Origin: Catonia carolina
Taxonomy: Eukaryota; Arthropoda; Insecta; Hemiptera; Achilidae
DNA: 64,000 nucleotides
Direction: 5' to 3'
NCBI GenBank assembly: GCA_035578175.1
Contig: JAQMRL010000006.1
Location: 68,950,001 to 69,014,000 of the forward strand
Part shown: in pieces, positions 1 through 10,872 of the stretch
How the letters are laid out: every line of letters starts with the position of its first letter
How positions within the stretch are numbered: the stretch's first letter is position 1
The notes under the pieces: model-generated
What the model saw: only the letters and a program-made list of their open reading frames with translations
Told to the model about the DNA's origin: nothing
Database searches by the model: none
Program-made: the position numbers and the translations under genes

Positions 1-34
1 ACTTTCCTCGCATGTTGATTTGTCATGTTCGAGT

Positions 35-130
35 GCTCAGAAAGCTGCTAAAAAATTGAAATTGTATCCGTATCACATACGATTAGTTCTAGAGCTTCAG
101 CCTCCAGATTTAAACAAGAGATTGCTTTAG
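35..130 (+). pseudogene. Transposon-derived helix-turn-helix fragment
   Basis: An open frame of about 31 codons ends in a stop at 128-130 and reads ...KKLKLYPYHIRLVLELQPPD.... I recognise this from memory as the helix-turn-helix stretch found at the start of insect transposon-derived proteins (DUF4817-like). It has no start codon in the window and continues off the left edge, so it is a relic of a mobile element and not a host gene. The next 250 bases (131-380) show no coding signal I recognise. Confidence 0.4.
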
Positions 131-380
131 GATAAAAGACATTCTGTTCGTAGCACGACCGGAAATGGCAAAAAATTTTACACAGCTCAAAAAGAATCAA
201 CTCACACTGCCATGTCCATACTGGTTGAGTAGGGCTACCAACTTAGTGTCACAAAACAAAATTTATTTTTTTAGAAAAATATTACCAGACATTAACAATT
301 GGGTAACAGGACTAAAAAATCACCCTATATTATTTTATATTGCTACGTTTATTGTTTTGCGACCCCCCTTAATATCACCA

Positions 381-404
381 TGACCCCCAGGTTGAGAATC
401 ACTG
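381..404. mobile_element. hAT terminal inverted repeat (one end only)
   Basis: The sequence ends ...GGTTGAGAATCACTG, a typical hAT terminus, and directly abuts a Sine-C fragment at the position corresponding to that repeat's CTCTAGAG palindrome. The other end of the element is not identified; it may lie left of the window. Confidence 0.55.
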
Positions 405-450
405 CTAAAGGTTCAAATCACCCTTTTTGGCAGTTTACCTAAACAACAAC
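405..450 (+). repeat. Sine-C 3' end fragment
   Basis: Matches the last 45 bases of Sine-C: GGTTCAAA, then a decayed hairpin, then CCTAAACAACAAC. It is cut on its left by the hAT end. Confidence 0.65.
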
Positions 451-617
451 ACCACTGTAGACTATGGAAAGTAACTTCAGATATTTCTAGAAGAAAGAAC
501 AGCTCAATGCCAGATTTAACTTATTTATTCTTTGCTGATGCTATTTCAAAGCTGATTTTAGTTCAACCCCACTGAAGATAGCAATTACGCCCGCGCTTTG
601 CGCAGGAATAATTACTT

Positions 618-618
<1 letters not shown>

Positions 619-664
<46 letters not shown>
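619..664. repeat. (TAA)n microsatellite
   Basis: About 15 perfect copies of a TAA unit. The surrounding 451-1227 is AT-rich with no recognisable gene or element. Confidence 0.95.
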
Positions 665-665
<1 letters not shown>

Positions 666-1367
666 TAAAAATAAAAGTTATATAAAAAATATGTAAAGAT
701 ATTAGAAGGTAAAAGAACCGGTAAATTAATGGAACTCCTAACTAAGAACCGGTTCAAATCAAACAGCGGTGCAATGTTCAACCGTATTCTAATGTCGTCA
801 CGATAATAGGTTCACCACTACAACCTAATAGGCAGGAGACGCCCGCCCGCGCTCTCTTGTTAGTTCACGGTATACTATAACCTACCACAGGCCTATTTCT
901 AAAAATAATGATCCTTAAAATAAGGCGTTGTCTTTTTTACCGTTAAGGAAAAGTTGGCTCTTATTAAAGTTTATTCTCTTTCTTTTATAACGTAAAAACC
1001 AAAAGGAACTTTTATTTAAATTAACTAAAAAAAAACTCTTCTACTTTTTTTACTTAAACAATACCTTAATAATAATCGTAATGAAGATATTACATTCTTT
1101 ATGACTCATTATTGAGTCCTACACAAGGTCATTTATAATTGTATGACAAAATTTTAACATTTAAAGGTCCTAACAAATATAACTATTAATTACATTATGT
1201 TATTTCAATCACCTTTGTTAAAACAAAAAATCTGGTGTAAAACATTCATATGAATTTCTCTTGCAAATGTAAAATAAAGAAAAAATAACTTATGTTTTGT
1301 CATGAGTAAATAATGTAAAATTAAAAAACATAACCTAATTTTAATCATGAGTGAATGACATTAAAGG

Positions 1368-1816
1368 TATATCCCCCACGAACAACTAGCCGCTAGTTTA
1401 GTTAAAGCGCTAGTGAATTTGAACATGTTTGATTTTACTAGCGCTAGTAGGGGAGAAAAGGTCATGTGATTGACTAACGCTAGTAAACTAGCTCGATGTA
1501 AACGTTTGGAAACGTTTCTAGTTGCTAGTACGCTGTACTTTGTACAGCAATACAGAACCCAACTCACGTATCTCTTCAGAGCACTGGCATTAATTAACTA
1601 GCATGGGTGGTTGAGGCCACCCGCTAGGACCGCCACTGGTTATGACGTAGCGCAGTCTGGTTCTTCATCTGTCCCCTTCATCCCGCAGCTGCAGAAAGCT
1701 TAGATTCATACAGTACACAATACTAAATTAATACGAAACAATACAAAACGAGAACTTCAACCAACGAGTACTATGCGCTAGCACTTGCAGCAACTAAACT
1801 AGCATCAAGGGAATAA
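1368..1816. mobile_element. GCTAGT-rich TIR element (MITE-like)
   Basis: The left end TATCCCCC...CTAGTTTAGTT and the right end AACTAAACTAGCATCAAGGGAATA are imperfect inverted repeats. The segment sits inside an older Rep-A copy and contains repeated CGCTAGT motifs. A hAT end plus flank (1604-1768) is embedded in its right part, so it is itself rearranged. No coding capacity is seen. Confidence 0.4.
1604..1768. repeat. 165-bp direct duplicate of 3954-4118
   Basis: This segment matches 3954-4118 without gaps at a constant offset of 2350. It includes the right terminus of the hAT element (ending ...CCGCCACTG at 1638), the octamer GTTATGAC and about 120 bases of flanking DNA. Confidence 0.85.
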
Positions 1817-2004
1817 GCCATTAGTGAAAATCACCTCTGTTTAACTTAAAATAAAGGATTAAAAAAGAAAAATGGATTTAAAAAAATTGAAAAGGATTAA
1901 TAAAGGAAAGCCGCTAAACTAGGTTCTATAGACAAATTCCTACAAAAAAGTTGAAAACTTTTTAATTTTCTATAACTTTACATATTATTTTACTTTAAAT
2001 AAAA

Positions 2005-2791
2005 TCTGGTGTGAAACACTCACACAACTTTCTCTTGCCAATGCAAATAATTAATAATAAACCTAACATTATTAATAAAATATTAGAAATAAACAAAAAC
2101 TAACCTCAAAAACATAACCTTATTTTAATCATGAGTGAATGACGCAAAATGAAAATCAAACTCAATTTGGCTTTAAAAAAACGGAAAATCACGCTTTCAC
2201 GCTAAACTAGGCTCTGTAGAGAAAAATGCTCTAAACAAAAGTTGTAGATCTTTTAATTTTCTATAACTTTTATTATATACACTTTTGTCGTAAAATGCAT
2301 ACTAAGATTGAAATGTTAAAAAAATCGATTTTTCTCACGTTTTCGTGAGAAAAAAAACAGAAAATCGCAAATTACCGCTAAACTAAGCGTTATACACAAA
2401 AAAATGTTTGAAACAGAAGTTGTAGGTTTTTAAATTCTCTACAACTTTTATTATATAAGTTTTTGCGCTAAAATTTATATTAAAGCCGTAATCTTAAAAA
2501 AACAACGTTTTTACGTGATAACAGCCTCACCGAGAATTTCAGCAAACATGGCGCCTACCCTATCTTGTAGAGAATAAAAAATTGAGTAAAATAGGCGATT
2601 TTAAAAAAAATCGTAGGACCAGTTTTTGAGAAAATCGCAAGAAACTGAAAAATTATACGAATAAACTACTACTTCCGGTTGACCGATTTTGATGAAAATG
2701 TTCGTGTCGCGTCCGGTAGTGGTATGTAACTTAAGTTTCAAGTTTCAAGTTCGTACGATGTTCCGTTCTTGAGATATTCTGTTCACACACA

Positions 2792-2828
<37 letters not shown>

Positions 2829-2985
2829 ACACACATACACACACACACAGACCAATCGCTAAAAACATGTTTTTTGGGTTCAGGGGGTCTGAAAACGTAT
2901 AGATCCGGTGAAAACTCGATTTCGAAAAATCGACATGAAAACAATACTTTCCTTCCTATATATTCATATAGGCAAGAGAAAGTAA
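2005..2985 (+). mobile_element. Rep-A copy (HINE-like, non-autonomous)
   Basis: Near-consensus copy. It has the TCTGGTGTGAAACACTCAC head, subterminal inverted repeat ACTTTCTCTTGCC, two diverged internal repeats starting CGCTAAACTA, a (CA)n tract at about 2787-2850, and a terminal hairpin (CCTATATATTCATATAGG) followed by CAAGAGAAAGTAA. Short ORFs inside it are shared by other copies and are not genes. Confidence 0.75.
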
Positions 2986-3049
2986 AAATTGACTAAAATC
3001 TGAATTTATAAACTGAAAGAATGTACTGCCCGTTCCCAAGCTTTGTGCA

Positions 3050-3278
3050 GCTGAGAGGAATGCATTACGTCACTACTACTGTGAGAGATTGCTTTAGTAG
3101 TAGTAATGTTTTACTAGTACTTGGTTTGTAGTAGTGACGGGTACTATCCAAACTACATATATTCGGTGTCGCCGTCTACAGCGAATAGTCAAAACAACAC
3201 CCAAGTATACCACCGCGCTAGGCAGCCTACTGCCTAGCGAATAGCGAATAGCAATGAGAAGATTAGTAGTGTTATGAC
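3050..3278. other. Unique stretch with short dyads
   Basis: No gene is seen. It contains an inverted pair GTCACTACTAC / GTAGTAGTGAC (about 3069-3140) and a hairpin CTAGGCAG-CCTA-CTGCCTAG (about 3217-3236). It ends in the TSD of the hAT element that follows. Confidence 0.5.
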
Positions 3279-3988
3279 CAGTGGCGGCCCCAGAAATTTT
3301 TTTCTGGGTGGGCCCAGTTATATATTTATATGTTAATATTTTAGGTTAAAAAGTAGCTGTTTATATGAAATGTACAGTATTTTTACCTATGTAAAACATC
3401 TATACGTATTTATATATTATATTTGTCTATGATTTTATAAATTCAATACATTCAGATAACTGATTGAGTACATTCTATCTTTATTTCAGGATTAGTATTG
3501 AATAAGCAAATACAACCTTGTAATTTTTATAAGAAATTCACTAAATTTAACACTATAAATACAGTATATGAGTTACAAAAACTGTTTGAAAATATAAAAA
3601 TCAAGTCCAAATTCATTATGTTGGTCAAAATTGTGAAGAAATAATAACACATAAACTAGTCACTTCTCGATTACTGTTTACTTTAAAACAAACTGAACTG
3701 TAGCCGTCTTCCTTTTTGAGCTGCAAACTCGTCCACAACTGGATCTGGATCCAACATTAAAGGAAAACTTAACTCTCTTTCTATGGATACAATCGCCAGG
3801 TTACTAAGTCTTTGCCCTGCCATAGATGCCCGTAGATAAGGTTTAATTCGTCTCATTTGCGATACGTAAATGTCGTAAACATTATTGTTTGCCATCTTGT
3901 TGTGGATAAAAATCCCCGTTGTTTTATTCTTTCAGTCAAGTCATGTTAAAAATGGGTGGGCCCGGGCCACCCGCTAGGACCGCCACTG
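3279..3988. mobile_element. hAT element with 8-bp TSD
   Basis: The termini CAGTGGCGGCCCCAG and (reverse) CAGTGGCGGTCCTAG are inverted repeats. Both sides carry the exact 8-bp duplication GTTATGAC (3271-3278 and 3989-3996), the hallmark of hAT transposition. It is 710 bp long and retains only a C-terminal transposase fragment, so it is non-autonomous. Confidence 0.85.
3683..3895 (-). pseudogene. hAT transposase C-terminal remnant
   Basis: A 70-codon reading frame contains ...RASMAGQRLSNLAIVSIERE..., which fits the C-terminal dimerisation region of hAT transposases (R-LxxLAxLSIxxE pattern). Family transposases are normally 500-700 residues, so the zinc finger and catalytic core are missing. 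The methionine at its start is only the first ATG in a truncated frame. It lies within the 710-bp hAT element, which an autonomous relative would have to mobilise. A host gene is unlikely because it is bounded by the hAT termini. Confidence 0.7.
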
Positions 3989-4269
3989 GTTATGACGTAG
4001 CGCAGTCTGGTTCTTCGTCTGTCCCCTTCATCCCGCAGCTGCAGAAAGCTTAGATTCATACAGTACACAATACTAAATTAATACGAAACAATACAAAACG
4101 AGAACTTCAACCAATGATTTCTGTATCTACTCTTTAAAAGAAATCGAATTAGACAAATTTTGTTTACAAATTCCGACATTGATTTCTTTACTTTTGGTTC
4201 TGGACCACTTCCGGTCAAAACCGAATTCAGCCCCACTAAATGTTTGTGTAAACTATGAATTCAATTACG

Positions 4270-4420
4270 CCAATGCCGGTGGTAACGTACTCGCCTTTCA
4301 TCATGTGGTCTTGGGTTCGAATCCCTTTCAGGCACGCCATATTTTCATACGTTACAAAAATCATTTCATCCTTCACCATCTACATTAGCAGTAATTGCAG
4401 AACAGTCGGACGTTAAAAAA
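4270..4420 (+). mobile_element. Sine-F copy
   Basis: A tRNA-like head has an A-box-like GGTAACGTACTCGCC and a B-box GGTTCGAATCC. The body is shared with three other copies (CATTTCATCCTTCACC, AGTCGGACGTTAA) and ends in an A-rich tail. This fits a pol III-transcribed SINE. Confidence 0.75.
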
Positions 4421-4540
4421 AAATATGAATCTGAAAAACGTTTGTTGCTATCATTTGTAGTTTTTGATATCTACGTGTGACGGACGGACTTAGAAAAATG
4501 ATAGATGACAACTTAAAAATTGTCTTCAATAAACAACCTA

Positions 4541-4882
4541 CAGTTCAGCCGTTCTTAGTTTGCTCCTACTTTCAACAAACAAAAGCCACCTACTACAGGG
4601 TGCACGCTAGAGTCTACGACTTTGCGGATGTCGTATTCCTATTAAGTTAACTATTTTTTAAAATTATAAGTACTTAAAGTACTAAAAACATCAGTCATTA
4701 TATGATGTAGGCCTAAAAATTTCATTTATTAAAATACTTTTATATGTATTTTGTATTTAAATACTTTTGAAAGTATTTTGTTGTTACTTTTTAATCACCG
4801 TGTACACATTTTTATATAATGCGCATGCTCAGTGACGTCATTATTTGTTTACATAAGGAGCAAACTAAGAGAGGCTGAACTG
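4541..4882. mobile_element. Mite-D copy 1
   Basis: Terminal inverted repeats CAGTTCAGCCGTTCTTAG / CTAAGAGAGGCTGAACTG are flanked by TA on both sides. It is 342 bp with no coding capacity. It contains a conserved TATATAAT, GCGCATGC and TGACGTCA (4833-4840) cluster also found in copies 2 and 3. Confidence 0.85.
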
Positions 4883-4884
4883 TA

Positions 4885-5365
4885 TACTAATCACAAAATA
4901 TGTTACCATATAATAAATAAAATAAAATTATTAATCAAAATTCTAACAAAAAAACACATGTTTTAAATAAAACCATATGTTAATTACCTGTATACACAAA
5001 AAACAAAAGAGAATAGAAAAAAAATCAGTTTTAGTTTGCTAATGTTATGTTTGCCTAATGATCATTGAATCAATTACCAATTGTATTCTTCCAAATATAT
5101 TTTACGCGTATTTATTTAATTTATTCCCCAATCTCCATACTCTATTATTTGTTGACAATTATTATGGTAATTACACAAGGTCGTGTAAAAGTACAATTAC
5201 TTAATAGTATAATCATTGTTCAAACATTAAAATATTAGTTTAAACAATTACAATGTAAATTAAATAACATAATTTGTTACGAAGCTATTATTTATTACAT
5301 TACATACTCGGTGTTGAAAAAATATGGAGCTCTTTAATAAATTCTTATTCTTAAAAGATTATGTC
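4885..5365. other. AT-rich interval, nothing recognised
   Basis: No gene, repeat terminus or RNA gene identified. Confidence 0.5.
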
Positions 5366-5740
5366 GAATTGAGAACTTTGGCTTATGGAAGTGAGGCATG
5401 GGTGCTGACGAGAAAACAGGAATCAAGAATCCAGTCAGCGGAAATGCGATTTCTAAGGCAAGTTAAGGGCTGCACAAGAGAGGATCGCATTCGTAATGAA
5501 GTAATAAGGAATGAATGCGGTGCCCAACCATTGTTGAACACTATAAGGACATACAAAGAAAAGTGGTCAGAGCATGTGTTAAGAATGTCCCAAGATCGCC
5601 TTCCATTAAATGCATTGATCCATAATCCGACAGGTAAAAGATGTATTGGTAGACCGAGGAAGAGATGGACGCCGGAACAGGCTAACGCACAGCCTAATCC
5701 ATGAAGACGACGATGACGACGAGAACCCACCCTGTGGGTT
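5366..5740 (+). pseudogene. LINE reverse transcriptase C-terminal fragment
   Basis: The frame encodes ...LAYGSEAWVLTRKQESRIQ... and then ...GKRCIGRPRKRW, the C-terminal tail of an endonuclease-reverse transcriptase from a non-LTR retrotransposon. These families have a catalytic domain upstream that is absent here, so the copy is 5'-truncated, as LINE copies commonly are. The frame ends at about 5704 and the sequence trails into GACGA-type simple repeats. A host gene is unlikely. The clade (RTE- or Jockey-like) is not assigned. Confidence 0.75.
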
Positions 5741-5949
5741 AGTGCAATGATGAGCCAAAGACGGACCCACGGGTCAAATGGGGCCCACAGGCTGGCCTAA
5801 TTCGGCCCGTGAAATGGTTCTGAAACACCACCTCGCCGATCTTTTCAATACTTCAAAATTATTAAACAAGATATTGAACAATTTATTATAAAGTAGTTAT
5901 AGTAATAAAATAAAAATCTTTTTTATAGTTTTCTCTCTAATACAAAATA

Positions 5950-6016
5950 CAAGGTGAGGCTATTAAATAACGAGACTGGCGTAAAAAATTTTATACTTAA
6001 TCTATTTATTACATTT
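5950..6016. mobile_element. Mariner left end, split by Rep-A
   Basis: The terminus CAAGGTGAGGCTATTAAATA (then ACGAGACTG) is the same as in the mariner at 58976. It is preceded by TA and broken at 6017 by Rep-A copies. The same mariner sequence resumes at 8028. The interval 5741-5949 holds no gene I recognise. Confidence 0.75.
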
Positions 6017-6159
6017 TTACTTTCTCTTGCCTATATGAATATATAGGAAGGAAAGTATGGTTTTCATGTCGATTTTTCGAAATCGAGTTTTCACCGGATC
6101 TATACGTTTTCAGACCCCCTGAACCCAAAAAACATGTTTTTAGCGATTGGTCTGTGTGT

Positions 6160-6244
<85 letters not shown>

Positions 6245-7042
6245 TGTGTGTGTGTCTGTGTGTGAACAGAATATCTCAAGAACGGAACGTTGTACGAACT
6301 TGAAACTTGAAACTTAAGTTACATACCACTACCGGACACGACACGAACATTTTCATCAAAATCGGTCAACCGGAAGTAGTAGTTTATTCGTATAATTTTT
6401 AACTTTTTTGCGATTTTCTCAAAAACTGGTCCTACGATTTTTTTAAAATCGCCTGGTTTACTACATTTTTTATGCTCTACAAGATAGGGTAGGCGCCATG
6501 TTTGCTGAAATTCTGCGTGAGGCTGTTTTTACGTAAAAACATTTTCTTTTTAAGATTGCGGCTTTAATATGCATTTTAGCGCAAAAACTTATATAATAAA
6601 AGTTGTAGAGAATTTAAAAACCTACAACTTTTATTTCAAACATTTTTTTGTATAACGATTAGTTTAGTGGTAATTTGCGATTTTCTGTTTTTTTTTCTCA
6701 CGAAAACGTGAGAAAAATCGATTTTTTTAACATTTCGGCCTTAGTATGCATTTTACGACAAAAGTGTATATAATTAAATTTATAGAAAATTAAAACATCT
6801 ACAACTTTTATTTAAAGCATTGTTCTCTACAGAGCCTAGTTTAGAGAGAAAGAGTGATTTTCCGTATTTCTAAGCCAAACTGAGGTTGATTTTCATTTTG
6901 CGTCTTTCACTCATGATTAAAATTAGGTTATGTTTATTGAGGTTAGTTTTTTGTTTATTTCTTATGTTTTATTACTAATGTTAGGTTTATTGTTAATTAT
7001 TTGCACTGGCAAGAGAAAGTTGTGTGAGTGTTTCACACCAGA
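6017..7042 (-). mobile_element. Rep-A copy (tandem unit 1)
   Basis: A near-consensus copy read on the minus strand, with an unusually long (GT)n tract at about 6151-6255. The next copy begins about six bases after its end, giving a head-to-tail pair. Confidence 0.8.
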
Positions 7043-7047
7043 TTTTT

Positions 7048-7190
7048 TTACTTTCTCTTGCCTATATGAATATATAGGAAGGAAAGTATTGTTTTCATGT
7101 CGATTTTTCGAAATCGAGTTTTCACCGGATCTATACGTTTTCAGACCCCCTGAACCCAAAAAACATGTTTTTAGCGATTGGTCTGTGTGT

Positions 7191-7251
<61 letters not shown>

Positions 7252-8027
7252 CAGAATATCTCAAGAACGGAACGTCGTACGAACTTGAAACTTGAAACTT
7301 AAGTTACATACCACTACCGGACGCGACACGAACATTTTCATCAAAATCGGTCAACCGGAAGTAGTAGTTTATTCGTATAATTTTTCAGTTTTCTTGCGAT
7401 TTTCTCAAAAACTGGTCCTACGATTTTTTTTAAAATCGCCTATTTTACTCAATTTTTTATTCTCTACAAGATAGGGTAGGCACCATGTTTGCTGAAATTC
7501 TCGGTGAGGCTGTTATCACGTAAAAACGTTGTTTTTTTTAAGATTACGGCTTTAATATAAATTTTAGCACAAAAACTTATATAATAAAAGTTGTAGAGAA
7601 TTTAAAAACCAACAACTTTTATTTCAAACATTTTTTGTATAACGCTTAGTTTAGCGGTAATTTGCGATTTTCTGTTTTTTTCTCACGAAAACGTGAGAAA
7701 AATCGATTTTTTTAACATTTCGGCCTTAGTATGCATTTTACGACAAAAGTGTATATAATTAAATTTATAGAAAATTAAACGATCTACAACTTTTATTTAA
7801 AGCATTGTTCTCTACAGAGCCTAGTTTAGAGAGAAAGAGTGATTTTCCGTATTTCTAAGCCAAACTGAGGTTGATTTTCATTTTGCGTCTTTCACTCATG
7901 ATTAAAATTAGGTTATGTTTGTTGAGGTTAGTTTTTTGTTTATTTCTTATGTTTTATTACTAATGTTAGGTTTATTGTTAATTATTTGCACTGGCAAGAG
8001 AAAGTTGTGTGAGTGTTTCACACCAGA
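7048..8027 (-). mobile_element. Rep-A copy (tandem unit 2)
   Basis: Head-to-tail with the preceding copy and very similar in its 3' half. It carries a (GT)n tract at about 7185-7250. ORFs of about 100 codons here include dinucleotide-encoded VCVCVC/HTHTHT runs and are not genes. Confidence 0.8.
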
Positions 8028-8160
8028 TTTTTACATAATTATTTATTCTATTTTATACGTAATTTCTATTTTATACATAATCACTTATTGTCACCTTCAA
8101 TATACGTACACTCCTTCTTTATCCTTACCACGCTCCATGCGAATTTCTATTGTTGGAAAC
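8028..8160. mobile_element. Mariner subterminal piece, resumed after Rep-A
   Basis: The sequence (TACATAATCACTTATTGTCA ...CCATGCGAATTTCTATTGTT) matches the mariner at 59031-59115. With 5950-6016 it reconstitutes one mariner end interrupted by two Rep-A copies. It is cut again at about 8160 by a third, truncated Rep-A. Confidence 0.7.
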
Positions 8161-8810
8161 ATTTTCATCAAAATAGGTCAACCGGAAGTAGTAGTTTATT
8201 CGTGTAATTTTTCATTTTTTTGCAATTTTCTCAAAAACGGCTCCTACGATTTTTTTAAAAAACGTCTGGTTTACTAAATTTTTTATGCTCTACAAGATAA
8301 GGTAGGCGCCATGTTTGCTGAAATTCTTGATGAGGCTGTTTTCACATAAAAAAATGGTTGTTTTACGATTGCGGCTTTAATATGCATTTTAGCGTAAAAA
8401 TATATTTGTTAAAAATTGTAGAGAATTTAAAATCCTACAACTTTAATTTCAATATTTTTTTTATAACTCTTAGTTTAGCGGTAATTAGTGAGTTTCTGTT
8501 TTGTTTCTCACGAAAACGTGTGAAAATCGATTTTTTTTAAGATTTCGGCCTTAGTATGCATTTTACGACAAAAGTGTATATAATAAAATTTATAAGAAAT
8601 TAATAGTTTTACAACTTTTCTTGAGAGAATTTTTTTCTACAGAGCTTAGCTTAGGGTGAAAGAGTGATTTTCCGCATTTTTTAAGCCAAACTAAGGTTGA
8701 TTTTCATTTTGCGTCTTTCACTCATGATTAAAATAAGGTTATGTTTTTGAGGTTATATTGGTCATTATTTTAATTGGCAAGAGAAAGTCGTGTGACTGTT
8801 TCACACCAGA
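8161..8810 (-). mobile_element. Truncated Rep-A copy
   Basis: Contains the Rep-A body and head but lacks the hairpin end and the (CA)n tract. It joins the mariner fragment directly at ATTTTCATCAAAATAGGTCA. Confidence 0.7.
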
Positions 8811-9004
8811 TTTTTATCATAAGTTTTCTACCGTTCATAAGTTGTGTAGGCCTATAAGTTTTGTGAAAATGATTTAAAGAGAAATTTAAAAATAAAATTG
8901 AACAATCTATCTAAAACATGTATTTTTTGCCCACCTAGTGTATGTTCTATTATATCTGGCCCTCTGGCACAAAAGTTAGCCCATGACACATTTAAAAAGG
9001 TGTC

Positions 9005-9345
9005 CCCACGAGTCAGTTGACTAACATATAATTTTTGAAGACGAAAGTTCCGTCCTTCAAATTCAAGTAAAAGTAGTTACTTGACAAAATTTTTGACAAA
9101 AGTGTATCTAATCAAAATTATAGTAATTTAAAAAAACCTGCAACTTTTACTTTAAGCTTTTCCTACAGTTTAGCGTCAGTCAGTGATTTTCCGTACATTT
9201 TTAGTCAGACAGAGATTGTTTTTTATTTTGCGTCATCAATCATGATTAAAATTAGATTATAATTTAGACTACGTTGTTTACTTACGATTAAACATAAGTT
9301 ATTTACACTGGCAAGAGAAAGTCGTATGAGTGTTTCACACAAAAA
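9005..9345 (-). repeat. Decayed Sine-E and Rep-A remnants
   Basis: About 9035-9080 resembles the Sine-E B-box region on the plus strand (GACGAAAGTTCC ... AGTAAAAGTAGTTAC). From 9081 to 9345 a diverged Rep-A half ends in GTTTCACACAAA on the minus strand. Confidence 0.45.
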
Positions 9346-9643
9346 TTAATGTGTAGGCATATCAAATTTCATTTTCCTACACTGAGACGTTGCCGATAAC
9401 AGGCAAGTGAAGTGTTAAATTATTTGCACTCGATCAATTTGTTCCAGAGTTACAAAAAATAGTTCTCTTTCTTATCGCATGGGCTGTCAATTATATGACT
9501 GAAGCCTTTAAGAACAGAGGAGATAGAGGAGTAAAAGACCCTAGTCACAGTTATCTCCTCTAAGAGTAATGAATTTCATTATATATAGATATAATAACCC
9601 GTGGTGAATGAAGTAAAGGTGTTATTAGCAGGGTGGAAAGTAG

Positions 9644-10872
9644 AGTCTGTCTACGCTAAGAGTACTTCTTCTTCTTTCTCTCTCCCCATGTGCCTTACAG
9701 CGTCGGGGTAGTCTCGGACAACTTCCTCCATTGTACTCTATCCGCCGCCAATCGTCTCATTTCCAGTCAAAGTGCGTATATTCCAATTTCCAAATCGTAA
9801 ATTAGGTTTGTCCAGTCTTTTATTCCGAAAATTCCTGTCCTGTCCGAGGCTATTTATGTGACTTTGAATCCGCTTTTTCAACGTGTGGGTGATTGGCCCA
9901 ACGACGTCGTTTTTGGAGTACTTCTTCGTCTGGCTCCTACCCTTTGACCTGTCCGGCTTGGGAGGCCCTGCTGGTAGTTACACTACCGCCGGCTTAGCTC
10001 TCCGGGTCTTGGGAGCACGCAAGCCCCTCCACCATCTACAAGGTCCTGTACTCCCTAGGAGGGGGCTAAGAGTACTCTATGCTTAATATAATAAAAACAC
10101 GTTCAATTCATTTGTTAAAAAATGTTTTATAAATCGAACTACAGTTTACCATTAATAACTGAAATTTTACTGTTGTTTTCTTATATTATTATTTTTCGTT
10201 ACATTATTTACTATTATTACATTATTATTTATGATTAGTAGGTTTTTATTATAGACTCAGTTTTATTTGATTTTTGGTCACAAGTAATATAAGGCTAATG
10301 CTCTTGAATTGTAACAAAAGAGTAAACAATTCCAAAGTTTCGTTGTTTATCATTTCAGATTGTTTATTTCATAAATATCATTAAAATAATTAATGTCTGT
10401 GACTAGTTTAATACAACTGTTTGCACTTGCCCGTGTTTACCTCATTTTTAGTTTCATCAGTTATCTTTTGGAATTGTATCGGTTCGTTTCGATTTTTTGC
10501 GTAGACTGAAGTTGAAAAATTATGTAAGCTGTGTTTTGTTAACATGCGTGATAGTGAATGTGTTGAGTTTTTGAAACATAAAAGCCGTAAACATTAAAAA
10601 GTAGAAAAAAATTGTTTTTTAAATGTATTGGTTAAAATAATTAATTAAAAAGTCTTTATGAAAATACAATAATTACAAGTAATAAGAACGGAATAATTGA
10701 AAATGTTTAAAGGATAATGTTTATTTTAACTGGATCTAGATATTTTTTATGACGCACTCTGATATGTGTAACTGTCCAGCGGAGAGGTAGATACGCGCCA
10801 ACTAGTGTGAAACTTTTGTTTACAACCTGTAGGCGCTTGCCTCGCGCGGAGTACTCTTACAGTAGATAGACT
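9644..10872. mobile_element. DNA transposon with 23-bp TIR, GTAG TSD
   Basis: The ends AGTCTGTCTACGCTAAGAG and (reverse) AGTCTATCTACTGTAAGAG are inverted, and GTAG is duplicated (9640-9643, 10873-10876). The body is AT-rich with no transposase recognised. The superfamily is uncertain; a 4-bp TSD is compatible with Sola-like elements, but this is inference. Confidence 0.65.
9667..10064 (-). mobile_element. Internally deleted LINE derivative
   Basis: A GC-rich 398-bp insert is flanked by the exact 12-bp duplication GCTAAGAGTACT (9655-9666, 10065-10076). Read on the minus strand it ends in an (AAG)n tail. Its last part encodes ...RRLAADRVQWRK..., like LINE 3' ends, while the first part looks like a LINE 5' untranslated region. 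This fits a copy in which the 5' end is joined to the 3' end with the coding core missing. Confidence 0.6.

Larger units (their letters stand above)
1228..2004 (+). repeat. Old Rep-A fragment interrupted by a MITE
   Basis: The Rep-A head (TCTGGTGTAAAACATTCA) starts at about 1228 and runs to about 1365. Rep-A body resumes at about 1836 (CGCTAAACTAGGTTCTAT) and continues until the younger Rep-A copy begins at 2005. The middle is occupied by the GCTAGT-rich element described separately. Confidence 0.6.

Noticed and set aside
2769..2860. CRISPR-like regular repeats
   Set aside because: The regularity is a (CA)n microsatellite in a eukaryotic repeat; there are no spacers.
5383..5730. 115-codon minus-strand ORF
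   Set aside because: Antisense shadow of the LINE reverse transcriptase fragment.
6930..7264. ORFs of about 100 codons with VCVCVC or HTHTHT runs, also at 2769, 48269, 53059 and 54482
   Set aside because: They are translations of the Rep-A (CA)n tract and hairpin end and recur in repeat copies; not genes.
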